Source of the DNA: Pontibacter litorisediminis
GTDB taxonomy: Bacteria; Bacteroidota; Bacteroidia; Cytophagales; Hymenobacteraceae
Assembly (NCBI RefSeq): GCF_029360645.1
Contig: NZ_JARDUA010000007.1
Location: 186,001-250,000, forward strand
Direction: 5' to 3'
Length of the DNA stretch: 64,000 bases
Shown here: one piece after another, positions 51,049 through 59,824 of the stretch
Layout: every line of letters starts with the position of its first letter
Position numbering within the stretch: the first letter of the stretch is position 1
Position numbers and translations under genes: made by a program
The notes under the pieces: model-generated
The model's database searches: none
Told to the model about the DNA's origin: nothing
What the model saw: only the letters and a program-made list of their open reading frames with translations

Positions 51049-51750
51049 TTACTTTAGCTCAAACACCACCTTCACCGCTGCCGATATAGGTATGGTCTGC
51101 GGGAACTCCAGCAGGTTTGCGGCGCCATAACCCGTTACCACCATCTCGTTGAGCATGCCTTGGCTATAGTTACGGAAGGCGGGGTCCGTGTCCTCTGTGT
51201 CAGCTACTTTCACGACGCGTTCTATACTTCTTCCGGCGGCTTTCGCCAGCACATTGGCCTTTTTCCGGGCTACCTCCACTGCCTTCTCCATAACCTGCGT
51301 CTGGTGCTTTTCCAGCTGGGTGGAGGTAAAACGGCTGTTAAAGTTCGTAAAGCCTCCCTTTATCAACCTGGCCTGCACCTCAGAAAGCTTTTCCACAGAT
51401 GAGAGGGTGAAGTTTACGGTTTGCCTGCCCATAAAGTAGGGCACCGCCTGCTGCTGGTAATGGCTTTGCTGCTTGTTTAAGGAGAGCAGGGAGTAGGAGA
51501 TGTCACGCGCGGGCAACTGCAGGTCCTTGAGCAGCGCCACCAGTTTCGCCTCCTGCGCCTGGTGCTTCCGGTAAACGTTCTCTATACTTGTCGAGTCCGT
51601 TGATTCCAGCGTTACCGTAAAGCGCACCTGGTCGGCAGGCACATTTATACTTGCCTCACCCAACACCACAATGCGGTTTTCAGGGGAGGTGGTTTGCGCC
51701 TGGGCTACCAGGCAGAAGAGCAGGAACAGGAGGGTGATGTTTCGCTTCAT
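51049..51750 (-). CDS. SIMPL domain (DUF541) periplasmic protein
   Basis: 233 residues with a signal peptide (MKRNITLLFLLFCLVAQAQ). ENRIVVLGEASINVPADQVRFTVTLE opens the SIMPL/DUF541 domain. AVEVARKKANVLAKAAGRSIERVVKVADTE and PISAAVKVVFELK are its C-terminal blocks. The family is exported and forms oligomers in some bacteria; its role is unclear (signalling or stress links reported). Middle gene of a three-gene exported group. Confidence 0.9.
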   Translation of the reverse strand: MKRNITLLFLLFCLVAQAQTTSPENRIVVLGEASINVPADQVRFTVTLESTDSTSIENVYRKHQAQEAKLVALLKDLQLPARDISYSLLSLNKQQSHYQQQAVPYFMGRQTVNFTLSSVEKLSEVQARLIKGGFTNFNSRFTSTQLEKHQTQVMEKAVEVARKKANVLAKAAGRSIERVVKVADTEDTDPAFRNYSQGMLNEMVVTGYGAANLLEFPQTIPISAAVKVVFELK

Positions 51751-51778
51751 AGGGTGTTTTGGGTTTCAGGGAGGCGGT

Positions 51779-52294
51779 TTACAGCTTGGAGCTGTCCACC
51801 ACTGTCCAGTTGATCTTGCCGTCCTTTACCTCATACTTGAGCAGCATGTAGCCGCCGTTGTGGCCGTCTTCGAAGTAGGCCAGAACATAGCGGTCGTTCA
51901 GGATGCGGGTGTCACGGATGGCCATGGTGCCGCCCAACACGCCTTCGGCAGGTATAAGCTCGCTTTGCTTGCGGCTCAGGTCGTTCATCAGGTCAGATTC
52001 CGGATTCTTCAGGCCTCTGCGCTTCAGGCGCTGGATGTCACTTTGGCTCAAGGTGCCCAGTTCATCCACAAAAGCGGCTCCGCCCGGCGGCACCAGGTTC
52101 ATGGTGTCAGGCGGCAGCACCATATCCTCCAGCGAGTCCGCAGCTTCGGTTTGCTCCTCCAGCTCCTTGTCGATCTCAGCCACCTGCGTGTCGGCAATGG
52201 CCAAACGGCTCTCGGCCTCGTTCTTCTGCCAGTAAAAGTATAGCGCCAGGAAAAGGAACACTGCTGCCAGCAGCCAGGGTAGTATGTTTTTCAT
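51779..52294 (-). CDS. Membrane-anchored protein of unknown function
   Basis: 171 residues. A single N-terminal membrane helix (ILPWLLAAVFLFLALYFYW) is followed by a coiled coil (ESRLAIADTQVAEIDKELEEQTEAADSLE, about 27-55). A globular domain follows, with VLGGTMAIRDTRILNDRYVLAYFEDGHNGGYMLLKYEVKDGKINWTVVDS-type strand content. No family recognised. 28 bp upstream of the SIMPL gene on the same strand and probably co-transcribed. Confidence 0.72.
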   Translation of the reverse strand: MKNILPWLLAAVFLFLALYFYWQKNEAESRLAIADTQVAEIDKELEEQTEAADSLEDMVLPPDTMNLVPPGGAAFVDELGTLSQSDIQRLKRRGLKNPESDLMNDLSRKQSELIPAEGVLGGTMAIRDTRILNDRYVLAYFEDGHNGGYMLLKYEVKDGKINWTVVDSSKL

Positions 52295-52411
52295 TGTTTC
52301 TAGATGATAATATATGTTGCAGCTAATATACGGCTTCTATACATAGGTAGGTTAAATTTAAATGCCGGTGTCGCTCATGCAGGCAGCAGCAAGTAAATCT
52401 CGGCGCCGCTT

Positions 52412-52972
52412 TCAATCTAGCTGTAAAGGTGGCCCCACGACCTGCATGTCATTGTCTGCAAAAATTTGCGCTATCATTTCCTTTGACGGTTCCGCCGTTA
52501 AGGCAGCCATGGTCACAAAGAAGTTCTCCAGCTTTCCTGCTGGTTGCACGGTCACCGTCATTTTACCCGTTTGGCTCACCTGTACCCAGGCATGGGGCAC
52601 CTGCCGGGGCAGGAAAATGCTGTCACCGGCTTTAAGATGGTGCTTATCCTCGCCAACCTGAAAATAGTATGCTCCCTCCAGTACATAGAAAATCTCATCC
52701 TGGTTATGGTGCAGGTGTAAGGGAGTACCTCTTCCGGGAGACACGCTGGTTTGTTCGAAAATAGCCAGGTCACCATTCGTGTCTTTCCCCGACACCTTTA
52801 CATCCAGAATGTTGGCATTCACGCCTTTCAGTTTAATGTGCCCATGGTACCTGCCTTCACCAGCGCTGACCTTGAATCCTTTGCCATTTCTTGGGTGGCC
52901 CCACACGGCACTAGCGAGTGCGGGAAGGGGCAAGGAAGCTAAAAGCAGGAACAAAAAATTACTCCTTTTCAT
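52412..52972 (-). CDS. Exported single-domain cupin protein
   Basis: 186 residues with a signal peptide (MKRSNFLFLLLASLPLPALASA). Cupin motif 1 is RGTPLHLHHNQDEIFYVLEG (about 85-104), with HxH and Glu as metal ligands. Motif 2 is LPRQVPHAWVQVS with the third His. All metal ligands are present. Cupin_2 fold; substrate unknown. Periplasmic location is unusual for small cupins but common in Bacteroidota. The gene is 117 bp upstream of the membrane-anchored protein gene. Confidence 0.85.
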   Translation of the reverse strand: MKRSNFLFLLLASLPLPALASAVWGHPRNGKGFKVSAGEGRYHGHIKLKGVNANILDVKVSGKDTNGDLAIFEQTSVSPGRGTPLHLHHNQDEIFYVLEGAYYFQVGEDKHHLKAGDSIFLPRQVPHAWVQVSQTGKMTVTVQPAGKLENFFVTMAALTAEPSKEMIAQIFADNDMQVVGPPLQLD

Positions 52973-53058
52973 AAGCGATGTACTTAGAGGTTAAGCAGCA
53001 GCTGTATACAACAGGTGTATTATTGGTTTTACGTAAGATAAGGTGCTCAGCATCACCC

Positions 53059-53096
53059 AAAAACAAAGCCTGCCTCCGTTAAGAGGCAGGCTTTGT
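53059..53096 (-). terminator. Terminator of the E2 acyltransferase gene
   Basis: ACAAAGCCTGCCTC (53063-53076) pairs with its complement at 53083-53096. On the minus strand TTTTTGGG follows. It is 50 bp past the stop. Confidence 0.92.
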
Positions 53097-53146
53097 ACTT
53101 AGAATTTAAATCTTTCTTGCTTCCTCGAAAGGGGTTTTATAGAAGA

Positions 53147-54502
53147 TTAGATGGTTTGGTTCACGTCGAACTGCTCCAGGTAATCCGCCACGCGGCGCAC
53201 GAACATGCCGCCCAGCGAGCCGTCCACCACACGGTGGTCGTAGGAGTGCGACAGGTACATGAAGTGGCGGATACCGATCAGGTCTCCTTCCGGCGTTTCG
53301 ATAACGGCCGGCTTTTTCTTGATCGCGCCCACGGCCATGATGGCCACCTGCGGCTGCATGATGATCGGTGTGCCCATCACGTTGCCGAAAGAGCCCACGT
53401 TAGACACGGTGTAGGTGCCGCCTGCCAGGTCGTCCGGCGTCAGCTTGTTCATACGGCCGCGGTTAGCCAGGTCATTCACCTTCTTGGTCAGCCCGTTCAG
53501 GTTCAGTTGGTCAGCGTTCTTGATGTTCGGCACGATCAGGTTGCCGCTTGGCAGCGCCACGGCCATACCGATGTTGATATCCTTGTGGCGGATGATCGTG
53601 CCACCGTCCACCGACACGTTAATCATCGGGAAGTCTTTGATTGCCTTGGCAATGGCATCGATAAAGATCGGCGTGAAGGTCAGGTTCTCACCCTCGCGCT
53701 TCTTATACTCATTTTTCCACTTGTTTCTCCAGTTCACGATGTTGGTCACGTCAGCCTCCACGAACGAGGTAACGTGCGGCGAGATGCGCTTGCTGTCCAC
53801 CATGCGGTCGGCGATCATCTTGCGCATACGGTCCATCTCGATGAGCTCCACGTTGCCGCCGTACGAAGCGGCCGGCTTCACCTGAGCAGGGGCGGCCTGT
53901 GGCTGCGCGGCAGGGGCAGGAGCAGCTGCTGGAGCCTGTGCCTGCGGCTGTTGCGCCTGAGCTTGCGGGGCGGCAGCCTGCTGCGGGGCAGCGCCACGGT
54001 TGGCCAGGTAGTTCATGATGTCTTTCTTGGATACGCGGCCTTCGCTGCCGGTGCCTGGCACATACTCCAGCTCCTCCATAGAAATACCCTCCTCGCGGGC
54101 GATGTTGAGCACCAGCGGCGAGTAAAAGCGGCCTGTAGCCGGCTTGTCGAGTTTGGCGGTAGAAGTGGCAGTGGCGGCCTGAGGGGCAGCTGTTTCCTGC
54201 GGCGCGGCGGCCTGAGGTGCAGCAGGAGCCTCGGTAGCGGCAGGGGCTCCGGTATCCTCGCCGTTGGTGGCGATGATGGCGATCGTGGCGCCCACGGCCA
54301 CCACGTCACCTTCCTGTACCAGGATCTCCTTCAGCACCCCGCCTTGCAGGGCAGGTACCTCGGTGTCCACTTTATCTGTAGCAACTTCCAGCACCGATTC
54401 GTCCTGCTCAATGGTGTCACCCACGCTTTTAAGCCATTTCAGAACGGTACCTTCCATGATACTTTCGCCCATCTTGGGCATAACCATTTCTACAAGTGCC
54501 AT
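53147..54502 (-). CDS. Dihydrolipoamide acyltransferase, E2 of a 2-oxoacid dehydrogenase
   Basis: 451 residues in the standard order. The lipoyl domain is 1-80, with the lipoylated lysine K44 in EVATDKVDTEVP. An Ala/Pro-rich linker and an E3-binding domain (about 125-170, SPLVLNIAREEGISMEELE and GSEGRVSKKDIMNYL) follow, then a second Ala/Gln/Pro linker. The catalytic domain has MRKMIADRMVDSKRISPHVT and the active-site His in LSHSYDHRVVDGSLGG (about 421). The family includes pyruvate, 2-oxoglutarate and branched-chain E2s. The sequence best fits the branched-chain/generic E2 annotated in Bacteroidota. No E1 or E3 gene is adjacent. Confidence 0.9.
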   Translation of the reverse strand: MALVEMVMPKMGESIMEGTVLKWLKSVGDTIEQDESVLEVATDKVDTEVPALQGGVLKEILVQEGDVVAVGATIAIIATNGEDTGAPAATEAPAAPQAAAPQETAAPQAATATSTAKLDKPATGRFYSPLVLNIAREEGISMEELEYVPGTGSEGRVSKKDIMNYLANRGAAPQQAAAPQAQAQQPQAQAPAAAPAPAAQPQAAPAQVKPAASYGGNVELIEMDRMRKMIADRMVDSKRISPHVTSFVEADVTNIVNWRNKWKNEYKKREGENLTFTPIFIDAIAKAIKDFPMINVSVDGGTIIRHKDINIGMAVALPSGNLIVPNIKNADQLNLNGLTKKVNDLANRGRMNKLTPDDLAGGTYTVSNVGSFGNVMGTPIIMQPQVAIMAVGAIKKKPAVIETPEGDLIGIRHFMYLSHSYDHRVVDGSLGGMFVRRVADYLEQFDVNQTI

Positions 54503-54636
54503 ATGTGTCGTTATTCGTTTTTCGTTGATCGTTTTTAGATTCCAGGAATTATTCGAGGGACTATAAAAAGGGAAGTGAGTACTGACCTTCTTGCGGCCAA
54601 CTGACTCAAAGCCCAGACAAAGTTAATTATTTTGGG

Positions 54637-55896
54637 CTATTCCTCAACCGTTGGCTCCAAACTTTGGCGCAGCAGGTTCAGCACAGCCATGGCCGTGTAC
54701 TCGATATTGAGCAGCCTGTTCTTGTTGAAGTTGAGGAGCTTTGCCTCGGTCTTGTACTTATCGGCATAGGCGATCCAGATCGTGCCCACTGGCTTGTCAG
54801 GCGTGCCGCCTTCAGGACCGGCGATGCCGCTGGTGGCCAGACCAATGTCCGTGTCAAACTTCAGGCGCACGCTCTCGGCCATGGCGCGCACAGTAGCCTC
54901 GCTTACGGCGCCATGCTGCTGCAGGGTTTCAGGCTTTACCTCGAGCTCCTGCATTTTTACCTCGTTATGGTAGGCGATCACCCCGCCGATAAAGTAGGCA
55001 GAGCTGCCGGCAATACTGGTAAGCTTATGCGCCAAAAAGCCGCCGGTACAGCTTTCTGCCGTGGCCACGGTAAGCCCCCGCTCTTTTAGCAACTGCCCGA
55101 TGGCCTCCTCCAGCGGCACTTCGCCGTAGGCAAAAATATACTTGCCGATAAGGGGCGGCAGCTTGGCTACCTCCTGCTGCAGCTCCTGCTCCAGTTGCGC
55201 TTCATCTGCGCTTTGGCCCGTCAGGCGCAGACGCACCCCGCCCAGGTGGGGCAGGTAGGCCAGTTTCAGGTGCTCCGGCAGGCTGGTTTCCCAGCCCTCC
55301 AGGCGCTCGGCAAGTATAGACTCGGGCAGGCCCACCGTCTGGATAACCTTGTGGATGATGTGCGGTGTCTGGAAGTATGCCTTGAGCTGCGGCAGCACAA
55401 TGTCGGTCATCATGCGCTTCATCTCAAAGGGCACCCCCGGCATCGACACAAACACCTTCCCGTCCCGCTCAAACCACATGCCCGGCGCCGTGCCCAGCAC
55501 GTTGCGCACCGGGGTGCAGCTCTCCGGCAGGAACGCCTGCTGGCGGTTCAGCTCCGTCAGCTCGATGCCCCGCACCTTAAAAAGGGCGGAGATGTCGGCC
55601 AGCGAGGGCTCGTGCAGCTGCAGCGACGTATGGAAGTAGTCGGCCAGCACATGTTTCGTCAAATCGTCTTTGGTGGGGCCTAGGCCGCCGGTGATCAAAA
55701 TGATGTCGGCACGGGTTCTGGCATCATCCAAGGCCTTTACAATGTGCTCGGCATTGTCGGATATGGAGGTGATTTGCTTTACCTTTACGCCAATTTTGGT
55801 GAGCTCGGTGCCCATCCAGGCCGAGTTGGTGTCCACGATTTGGCCATACAGGATCTCGTCGCCGATAGTAATAATCTCAGCAGTAACTGCTTTCAT
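54637..55896 (-). CDS. cinA: CinA, competence/damage-inducible protein, two-domain
   Basis: 419 residues. The N-terminal MoCF-like domain (1-170) has AEIITIGDEILYGQIVDTNS and ILITGGLGPTKDDLTKHVLA, matching ADP-ribose pyrophosphatase-type CinA. The C-terminal PncC domain (about 265-415) has TVATAESCTGGFLAHKL, GGVIAYHNEVKMQELEV and ATSGIAGPEGGTPDKPVGTIWIA. Full length with both active sites. It acts in pyridine-nucleotide salvage. A stand-alone PncC is also encoded at 16587-17078. It is upstream of the E2 gene with a 134-bp gap. Confidence 0.95.
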   Translation of the reverse strand: MKAVTAEIITIGDEILYGQIVDTNSAWMGTELTKIGVKVKQITSISDNAEHIVKALDDARTRADIILITGGLGPTKDDLTKHVLADYFHTSLQLHEPSLADISALFKVRGIELTELNRQQAFLPESCTPVRNVLGTAPGMWFERDGKVFVSMPGVPFEMKRMMTDIVLPQLKAYFQTPHIIHKVIQTVGLPESILAERLEGWETSLPEHLKLAYLPHLGGVRLRLTGQSADEAQLEQELQQEVAKLPPLIGKYIFAYGEVPLEEAIGQLLKERGLTVATAESCTGGFLAHKLTSIAGSSAYFIGGVIAYHNEVKMQELEVKPETLQQHGAVSEATVRAMAESVRLKFDTDIGLATSGIAGPEGGTPDKPVGTIWIAYADKYKTEAKLLNFNKNRLLNIEYTAMAVLNLLRQSLEPTVEE

Positions 55897-56041
55897 CTAT
55901 ATTTGTGGTCTGATTTATGTTCAGGCTTTTAAACCTGATAAAGGTAAAGATGTTGCGGCACATTGCATAAATAGGCGCGGCTATACTTTACAGGCCCAGG
56001 TGCTAAGCCAAACAGATAGAACGGAATTAACTTAAACAAAT

Positions 56042-56773
56042 ATGAAGAAACTGATTTATACCGCTTCGGTAGCCGTGTTGCTGGGCACCTCTGCCTGCAC
56101 CGTTACCGACCTGCAGCGCACCATGGACGGCGTATTGGCCGGCACTGCCAACGCCCCGCTTACCCAAACCGAGGTGGCGGCCGGCCTGAAGCAGGCACTG
56201 GAGGTAGGTATCACGAACGGCGCAAACCGGGCGTCCCAGACGGACGGCTATTTCGGCAACTCGCTTATCCGCATCCCTTTCCCGCAGGATGTGCAGCGCG
56301 TGGAAAACACGTTGCGCCAGGTGGGGCTGGGCAACGAGGTGGATAAGTTTATCCTTACCCTGAACCGTGGGGCCGAAGACGCCGCCAAAAGCGCCGTGCC
56401 GATCTTCGTGAGCGCCATCAAGCAGATGACCATACAGGATGCCTGGGGGATATTGCGCGGCGACAAGGACGCGGCCACCAATTACCTGAAGCGCACCACC
56501 TCGCAGCAGCTGTACAATGCCTTTAACCCGATCATGGTAAAATCGCTGGAGAAGACGAACGCCACCCGCTACTACGCCGACCTGGTAAACCAGTACAATA
56601 AAATTCCGCTGGTGCAGAAAGTAAACCCAGACCTGGACGACTATGCGACCCAGAAAGCCATTGACGGCCTCTTTACGCTGGTGGCGCAGGAAGAGCTGAA
56701 GATACGCGAGAACCCGCTTGCCCGCACCACTGAGCTGCTGCGCAGGGTGTTCTCCCAGCAGAACCAGTCGTAG
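56042..56773 (+). CDS. DUF4197 lipoprotein
   Basis: 243 residues with a lipoprotein signal (MKKLIYTASVAVLLGTSAC, lipobox Cys about residue 19). LTQTEVAAGLKQALEVGITNGANRAS, FGNSLIRIPFPQDVQRVENTLRQVGLG, AKSAVPIFVSAIKQMTIQDAWGIL and NDAATNYLKRTT-like blocks mark DUF4197. It is mostly helical and likely periplasmic. Function not established. Divergent from cinA across 145 bp. A weak hairpin follows. Confidence 0.9.
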   Translation: MKKLIYTASVAVLLGTSACTVTDLQRTMDGVLAGTANAPLTQTEVAAGLKQALEVGITNGANRASQTDGYFGNSLIRIPFPQDVQRVENTLRQVGLGNEVDKFILTLNRGAEDAAKSAVPIFVSAIKQMTIQDAWGILRGDKDAATNYLKRTTSQQLYNAFNPIMVKSLEKTNATRYYADLVNQYNKIPLVQKVNPDLDDYATQKAIDGLFTLVAQEELKIRENPLARTTELLRRVFSQQNQS

Positions 56774-56801
56774 GAAAGTACAGGGGTTTTGCCCTACGGT
56801 G

Positions 56802-56838
56802 CACCCGCTTTACCCGGAAGTAGAGCGGGTGTTCTATT
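56802..56838 (+). terminator. Possible weak terminator of the DUF4197 gene
   Basis: CACCCGCT (56802-56809) pairs with AGCGGGTG (56824-56831), followed by TTCTATTT. The long loop and poor T tract make it uncertain. Confidence 0.4.
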
Positions 56839-56916
56839 TAATGGAACATAAACCGTTAAAGGAAAGTACAATACAGCAAAATTCGATGACGCGCTATTAT
56901 ACTTTACACCACGGCT

Positions 56917-58197
56917 ATGGGACAAAAACCTTTTCACTATACAGCACTTACAAAAGAGAAAGACCTGGATGTGTTACTGCAGGAGATAGGGGATGCCCGC
57001 GTGGTGATGCTGGGGGAGGCCTCGCACGGCACCTCGGAGTACTACACCTGGCGTACCGCCATCTCCAGAAGGCTGATACAGGAAAAGGGCTTTAGCTTTA
57101 TTGCCGTGGAAGGCGACTGGCCCGAGTGCTACGCCGTAAACCGCTTCGTGAAAGGCTACCCCAACGCCGGCAGCAAGATTGCGGAGCTGCTGGAAGTATA
57201 CCGCCGCTGGCCGTCCTGGATGTGGGCCAACTGGGAGGTGGCGGCGCTGGTGGAGTGGCTGCGGGAGTATAATAACCTGCGCAAGCAGGGCGAGAAGGCC
57301 GGCTTTTACGGGCTGGATGTGTACAGCCTGTGGGAGAGCCTGGAGCAGATCGTGCGCTTCCTCGAGAACAACGACGGGCAGGCCGCAGAGGCCGCCAAGC
57401 AAGCCATCAATTGCTTTGAGCCCTTTAACCGCGATCCGCAGAACTACGCCCGTGCCACTGCCTTTGTGCCCACCGACTGTGAGCGGGAAGTGATCGAGAT
57501 GCTGCAGAAAGTACAGCAGCAGCGCATCTTCGGCAACGACCCGGAGCAGGAGTTCAACACCAAGCAGAATGCCCTGGTGGCGGCCAACGCCGAGAAGTAC
57601 TACCGCGCTATGATCAGCGGCAGCGCCAACTCCTGGAACGTGCGCGACAGCCATATGATGGAGACCCTGGACCGCCTGCTGGAGTTTCATGGGCCGGAGT
57701 CCAAAGCTATTGTGTGGGAGCACAATACCCACATCGGCGATGCGCGCTACACCGATATGGCCGACGAGGGTATGTATAACATTGGGCAGCTGGCCCGCGA
57801 GAAGTATGGGCGCGCCAACGTGAGGCTGGTGGGTTTCGGTACCTACCAGGGCACCGTAATTGCCGGCAAGGCCTGGGGAGCACCTATGCAGAAAATGGAC
57901 GTGCCGCCCGCCAGAAACGGCAGTTGGGAGGAGTTCCTCCACAACGTGAGCACCGATGACAAGATCATCCTCTCCAAAGACCTGAAGCACGTGCCGGAGG
58001 TGCAGGACTACATGGGCCACCGCGCCATCGGCGTGGTGTATGACCCCAAGTATGAAATGTTCGGCAACTACGTGCCCACCGTCATACCGGAGCGCTACGA
58101 TGCCTTTATCTACTTTGAGGAGACAGAGGCCGTGCACCCGCTCCGAATGAAGAACCGCGGTGCCAAGGAGCCAGACCTGTATCCCTGGAATTACTAA
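56917..58197 (+). CDS. Erythromycin esterase family protein
   Basis: 426 residues, soluble. VVMLGEASHGTSEYYTWRTAI (about 29-49), the FIAVEGDWPECYAVNRFV block, MWANWEVAALVEWLREYN and IVWEHNTHIGDARYTDM are the conserved sites of this superfamily, including the catalytic His of GEASHGTSE. Most chromosomal members are not macrolide esterases and have unknown substrates, so no resistance role is claimed. The gene ends at a shared bidirectional terminator. Confidence 0.88.
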   Translation: MGQKPFHYTALTKEKDLDVLLQEIGDARVVMLGEASHGTSEYYTWRTAISRRLIQEKGFSFIAVEGDWPECYAVNRFVKGYPNAGSKIAELLEVYRRWPSWMWANWEVAALVEWLREYNNLRKQGEKAGFYGLDVYSLWESLEQIVRFLENNDGQAAEAAKQAINCFEPFNRDPQNYARATAFVPTDCEREVIEMLQKVQQQRIFGNDPEQEFNTKQNALVAANAEKYYRAMISGSANSWNVRDSHMMETLDRLLEFHGPESKAIVWEHNTHIGDARYTDMADEGMYNIGQLAREKYGRANVRLVGFGTYQGTVIAGKAWGAPMQKMDVPPARNGSWEEFLHNVSTDDKIILSKDLKHVPEVQDYMGHRAIGVVYDPKYEMFGNYVPTVIPERYDAFIYFEETEAVHPLRMKNRGAKEPDLYPWNY

Positions 58198-58219
58198 GGT
58201 ACCCTGGAAGTGAGCTATA

Positions 58220-58261
58220 AAAGCAGAGAGGGGGCTACCGTGGTAGCCCCCTCTCTGCTTT
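58220..58261. terminator. Bidirectional terminator with 20-bp stem
   Basis: The stem pairs 58220-58239 with 58242-58261 perfectly, with a two-base loop (GT). It begins with AAAGCAGAGAGGG and ends CTCTCTGCTTT. A/T ends on both sides let it serve the plus-strand esterase-family gene and the minus-strand susD gene. Confidence 0.93.
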
Positions 58262-58273
58262 ATGGGGTTTCGT

Positions 58274-59806
58274 TTAATAGCCGGGGTTCTGCGTCAGGTT
58301 AGCCGTTCTCACGTCTGTGTCCGGTATCGGGAGCAGGTTGTGCTTGCCCTCCATATAGCCAAGCGGCCCCAGTTCCTGGGGGGCCAGGCCCCAGCGCACC
58401 AAGTCGATGTACCTGAAACCCTCAAAGGCCAGCTCCAGTTGCCGCTCCCTTACAATCGCGTTGAATAGGTCCGTGCCAGCTGCCGACACCTCATCCAGCC
58501 CGGCTCTTTCGCGCACCTTGTTGAGTTCTTCGCGTGCCCTGGCCTCATCGCCCAGGCGGTAATAGGCTTCAGCCGCCATCAGCAGCACATCCGCATAGCG
58601 AATCAAGCGCCAGTTGGTGCCATAGTTTAACTCTGCGATGGAGCCGCCTTCAGAACTGGTTTGGTTGATGTAGGAGCCATACTTGCGCTGGAAGTAACCC
58701 ATGTAGTCATAGGCGTTGGGTTCGCTCCAGTTGCCGCCCATCGCCTCCAACTCCTCTTCCGACATCAAGGTGTTAATTCTTCGCTCAGTATCGCCGGCGT
58801 CGATAAAGGCCTGGTACAGCCCAGGGCGAGGCGTGTTAAAGCCCCACCCACCGATCAGCGAGTCCTGCGGCGCCTTGGTGTAGAAGTCGGCGCGGGGGCC
58901 CATCAGTTGTATGTGTATGTTGCTCTCGAGGTTGCGGCCGTTCGCCCACGGAAAGTTCCCCCAATCATAGTTGGCATCATTGGAGTAAGCTACCTCAAAC
59001 AAAGACTCCGGGCCAAACTCCCCTTCCTGCGAGAACACGGTGCTGAAGTTCGGCTCCAGGCTATACTGGCCGGAGTTAATGACCTCATCAAACTGCTGGG
59101 CCGCCTGCTGCCACTCTTCCTGGTACAGGTGCGCCCGGCCGAGCAGAGCCTGCGCCGCGCCCTGGGAGAACCGGAACCTCTCTCCGGCGCCGTAGGTGCT
59201 CTTCAGGGGCAGGTCGGCAATGGCCTCGGTCAGGTCTTGTTCTATCTGCGCATACACCTCCTCCCGGCTGGCCCGCTGCTGCATGTTGTACTCACTCTGC
59301 GGAATGTCGGCCACTATGAGCGGCACACCTCCCCATAGCGTTACGAGGTCCAGGTAATAAAGCGCCCTGAGTGCCTTGGCCTCTGCTATCAGGCGCCGGC
59401 GCAGGTCTGTTTCAGGGGTCACCCGGTTGATGACCTGGTTTGCCCGGTAAATGCCGTAGTAGCTCATGCTCCAGGCACCCAGCACCGGGTCGTTCTGAGA
59501 GTCGAACGTATAGTCATCGAGGGTTTGGTAGCCAGGCTGATCCCCCGGTCCGCTGCCCCCGGCGTTGCTCTCATCCGATAGCAGGGTTTTGACCAGGTAC
59601 ATACTGGCCCAGCCCCAGTTGTAGTGCGCCTGCAGCATGTCGTAGGCAGCGGCAGTGGCCCGCAAGGCATCCTCATCGGTTTGATAGAATTCCTCTTGCG
59701 GCAGCCTGCCGGGTATGTCTGACTCCAGGAAATCTTCCTCGCAGCCTGTTACCACCAACAGTGTGAACAGGCTCATCATGGCTATTTTCAAAGTATATTT
59801 TTTCAT
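58274..59806 (-). CDS. SusD/RagB family nutrient-binding lipoprotein
   Basis: 510 residues with lipobox VVTGC (about 18-22). FLESDIPGRLPQEEFYQTDEDALRA opens the family. RANQVINRV, AEAKALRALYYLDLVTLWGGVPLIV and SQGAAQALLGRAHLYQEEWQQAAQQF are typical SusD helical repeats. LELAFEGFRYIDLVRWGLA and NLTQNPGY are the C-terminal marks. It forms the lid of the SusC barrel at the outer membrane. No glycan can be assigned. It is 18 bp downstream of susC. Confidence 0.95.
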   Translation of the reverse strand: MKKYTLKIAMMSLFTLLVVTGCEEDFLESDIPGRLPQEEFYQTDEDALRATAAAYDMLQAHYNWGWASMYLVKTLLSDESNAGGSGPGDQPGYQTLDDYTFDSQNDPVLGAWSMSYYGIYRANQVINRVTPETDLRRRLIAEAKALRALYYLDLVTLWGGVPLIVADIPQSEYNMQQRASREEVYAQIEQDLTEAIADLPLKSTYGAGERFRFSQGAAQALLGRAHLYQEEWQQAAQQFDEVINSGQYSLEPNFSTVFSQEGEFGPESLFEVAYSNDANYDWGNFPWANGRNLESNIHIQLMGPRADFYTKAPQDSLIGGWGFNTPRPGLYQAFIDAGDTERRINTLMSEEELEAMGGNWSEPNAYDYMGYFQRKYGSYINQTSSEGGSIAELNYGTNWRLIRYADVLLMAAEAYYRLGDEARAREELNKVRERAGLDEVSAAGTDLFNAIVRERQLELAFEGFRYIDLVRWGLAPQELGPLGYMEGKHNLLPIPDTDVRTANLTQNPGY

Positions 59807-59824
59807 GGTCGTTCTGGGTTAAGG

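Noticed and set aside
53093..54538. 481-codon open frame on the plus strand opposite the E2 gene
   Set aside because: It is exactly antisense to a well-supported E2 acyltransferase. Its composition (His, Arg, Leu, Val rich) is that of a GC-rich mirror frame, and no domain is seen.
56974..58137. 387-codon open frame on the minus strand opposite the erythromycin-esterase-family gene
   Set aside because: Mirror frame of a conserved gene with all family motifs on the plus strand; no protein family features.
56917..58197. Macrolide resistance gene
   Set aside because: The protein has the erythromycin-esterase superfamily motifs, but this superfamily is broad and most chromosomal members are not macrolide esterases; nothing here supports resistance.
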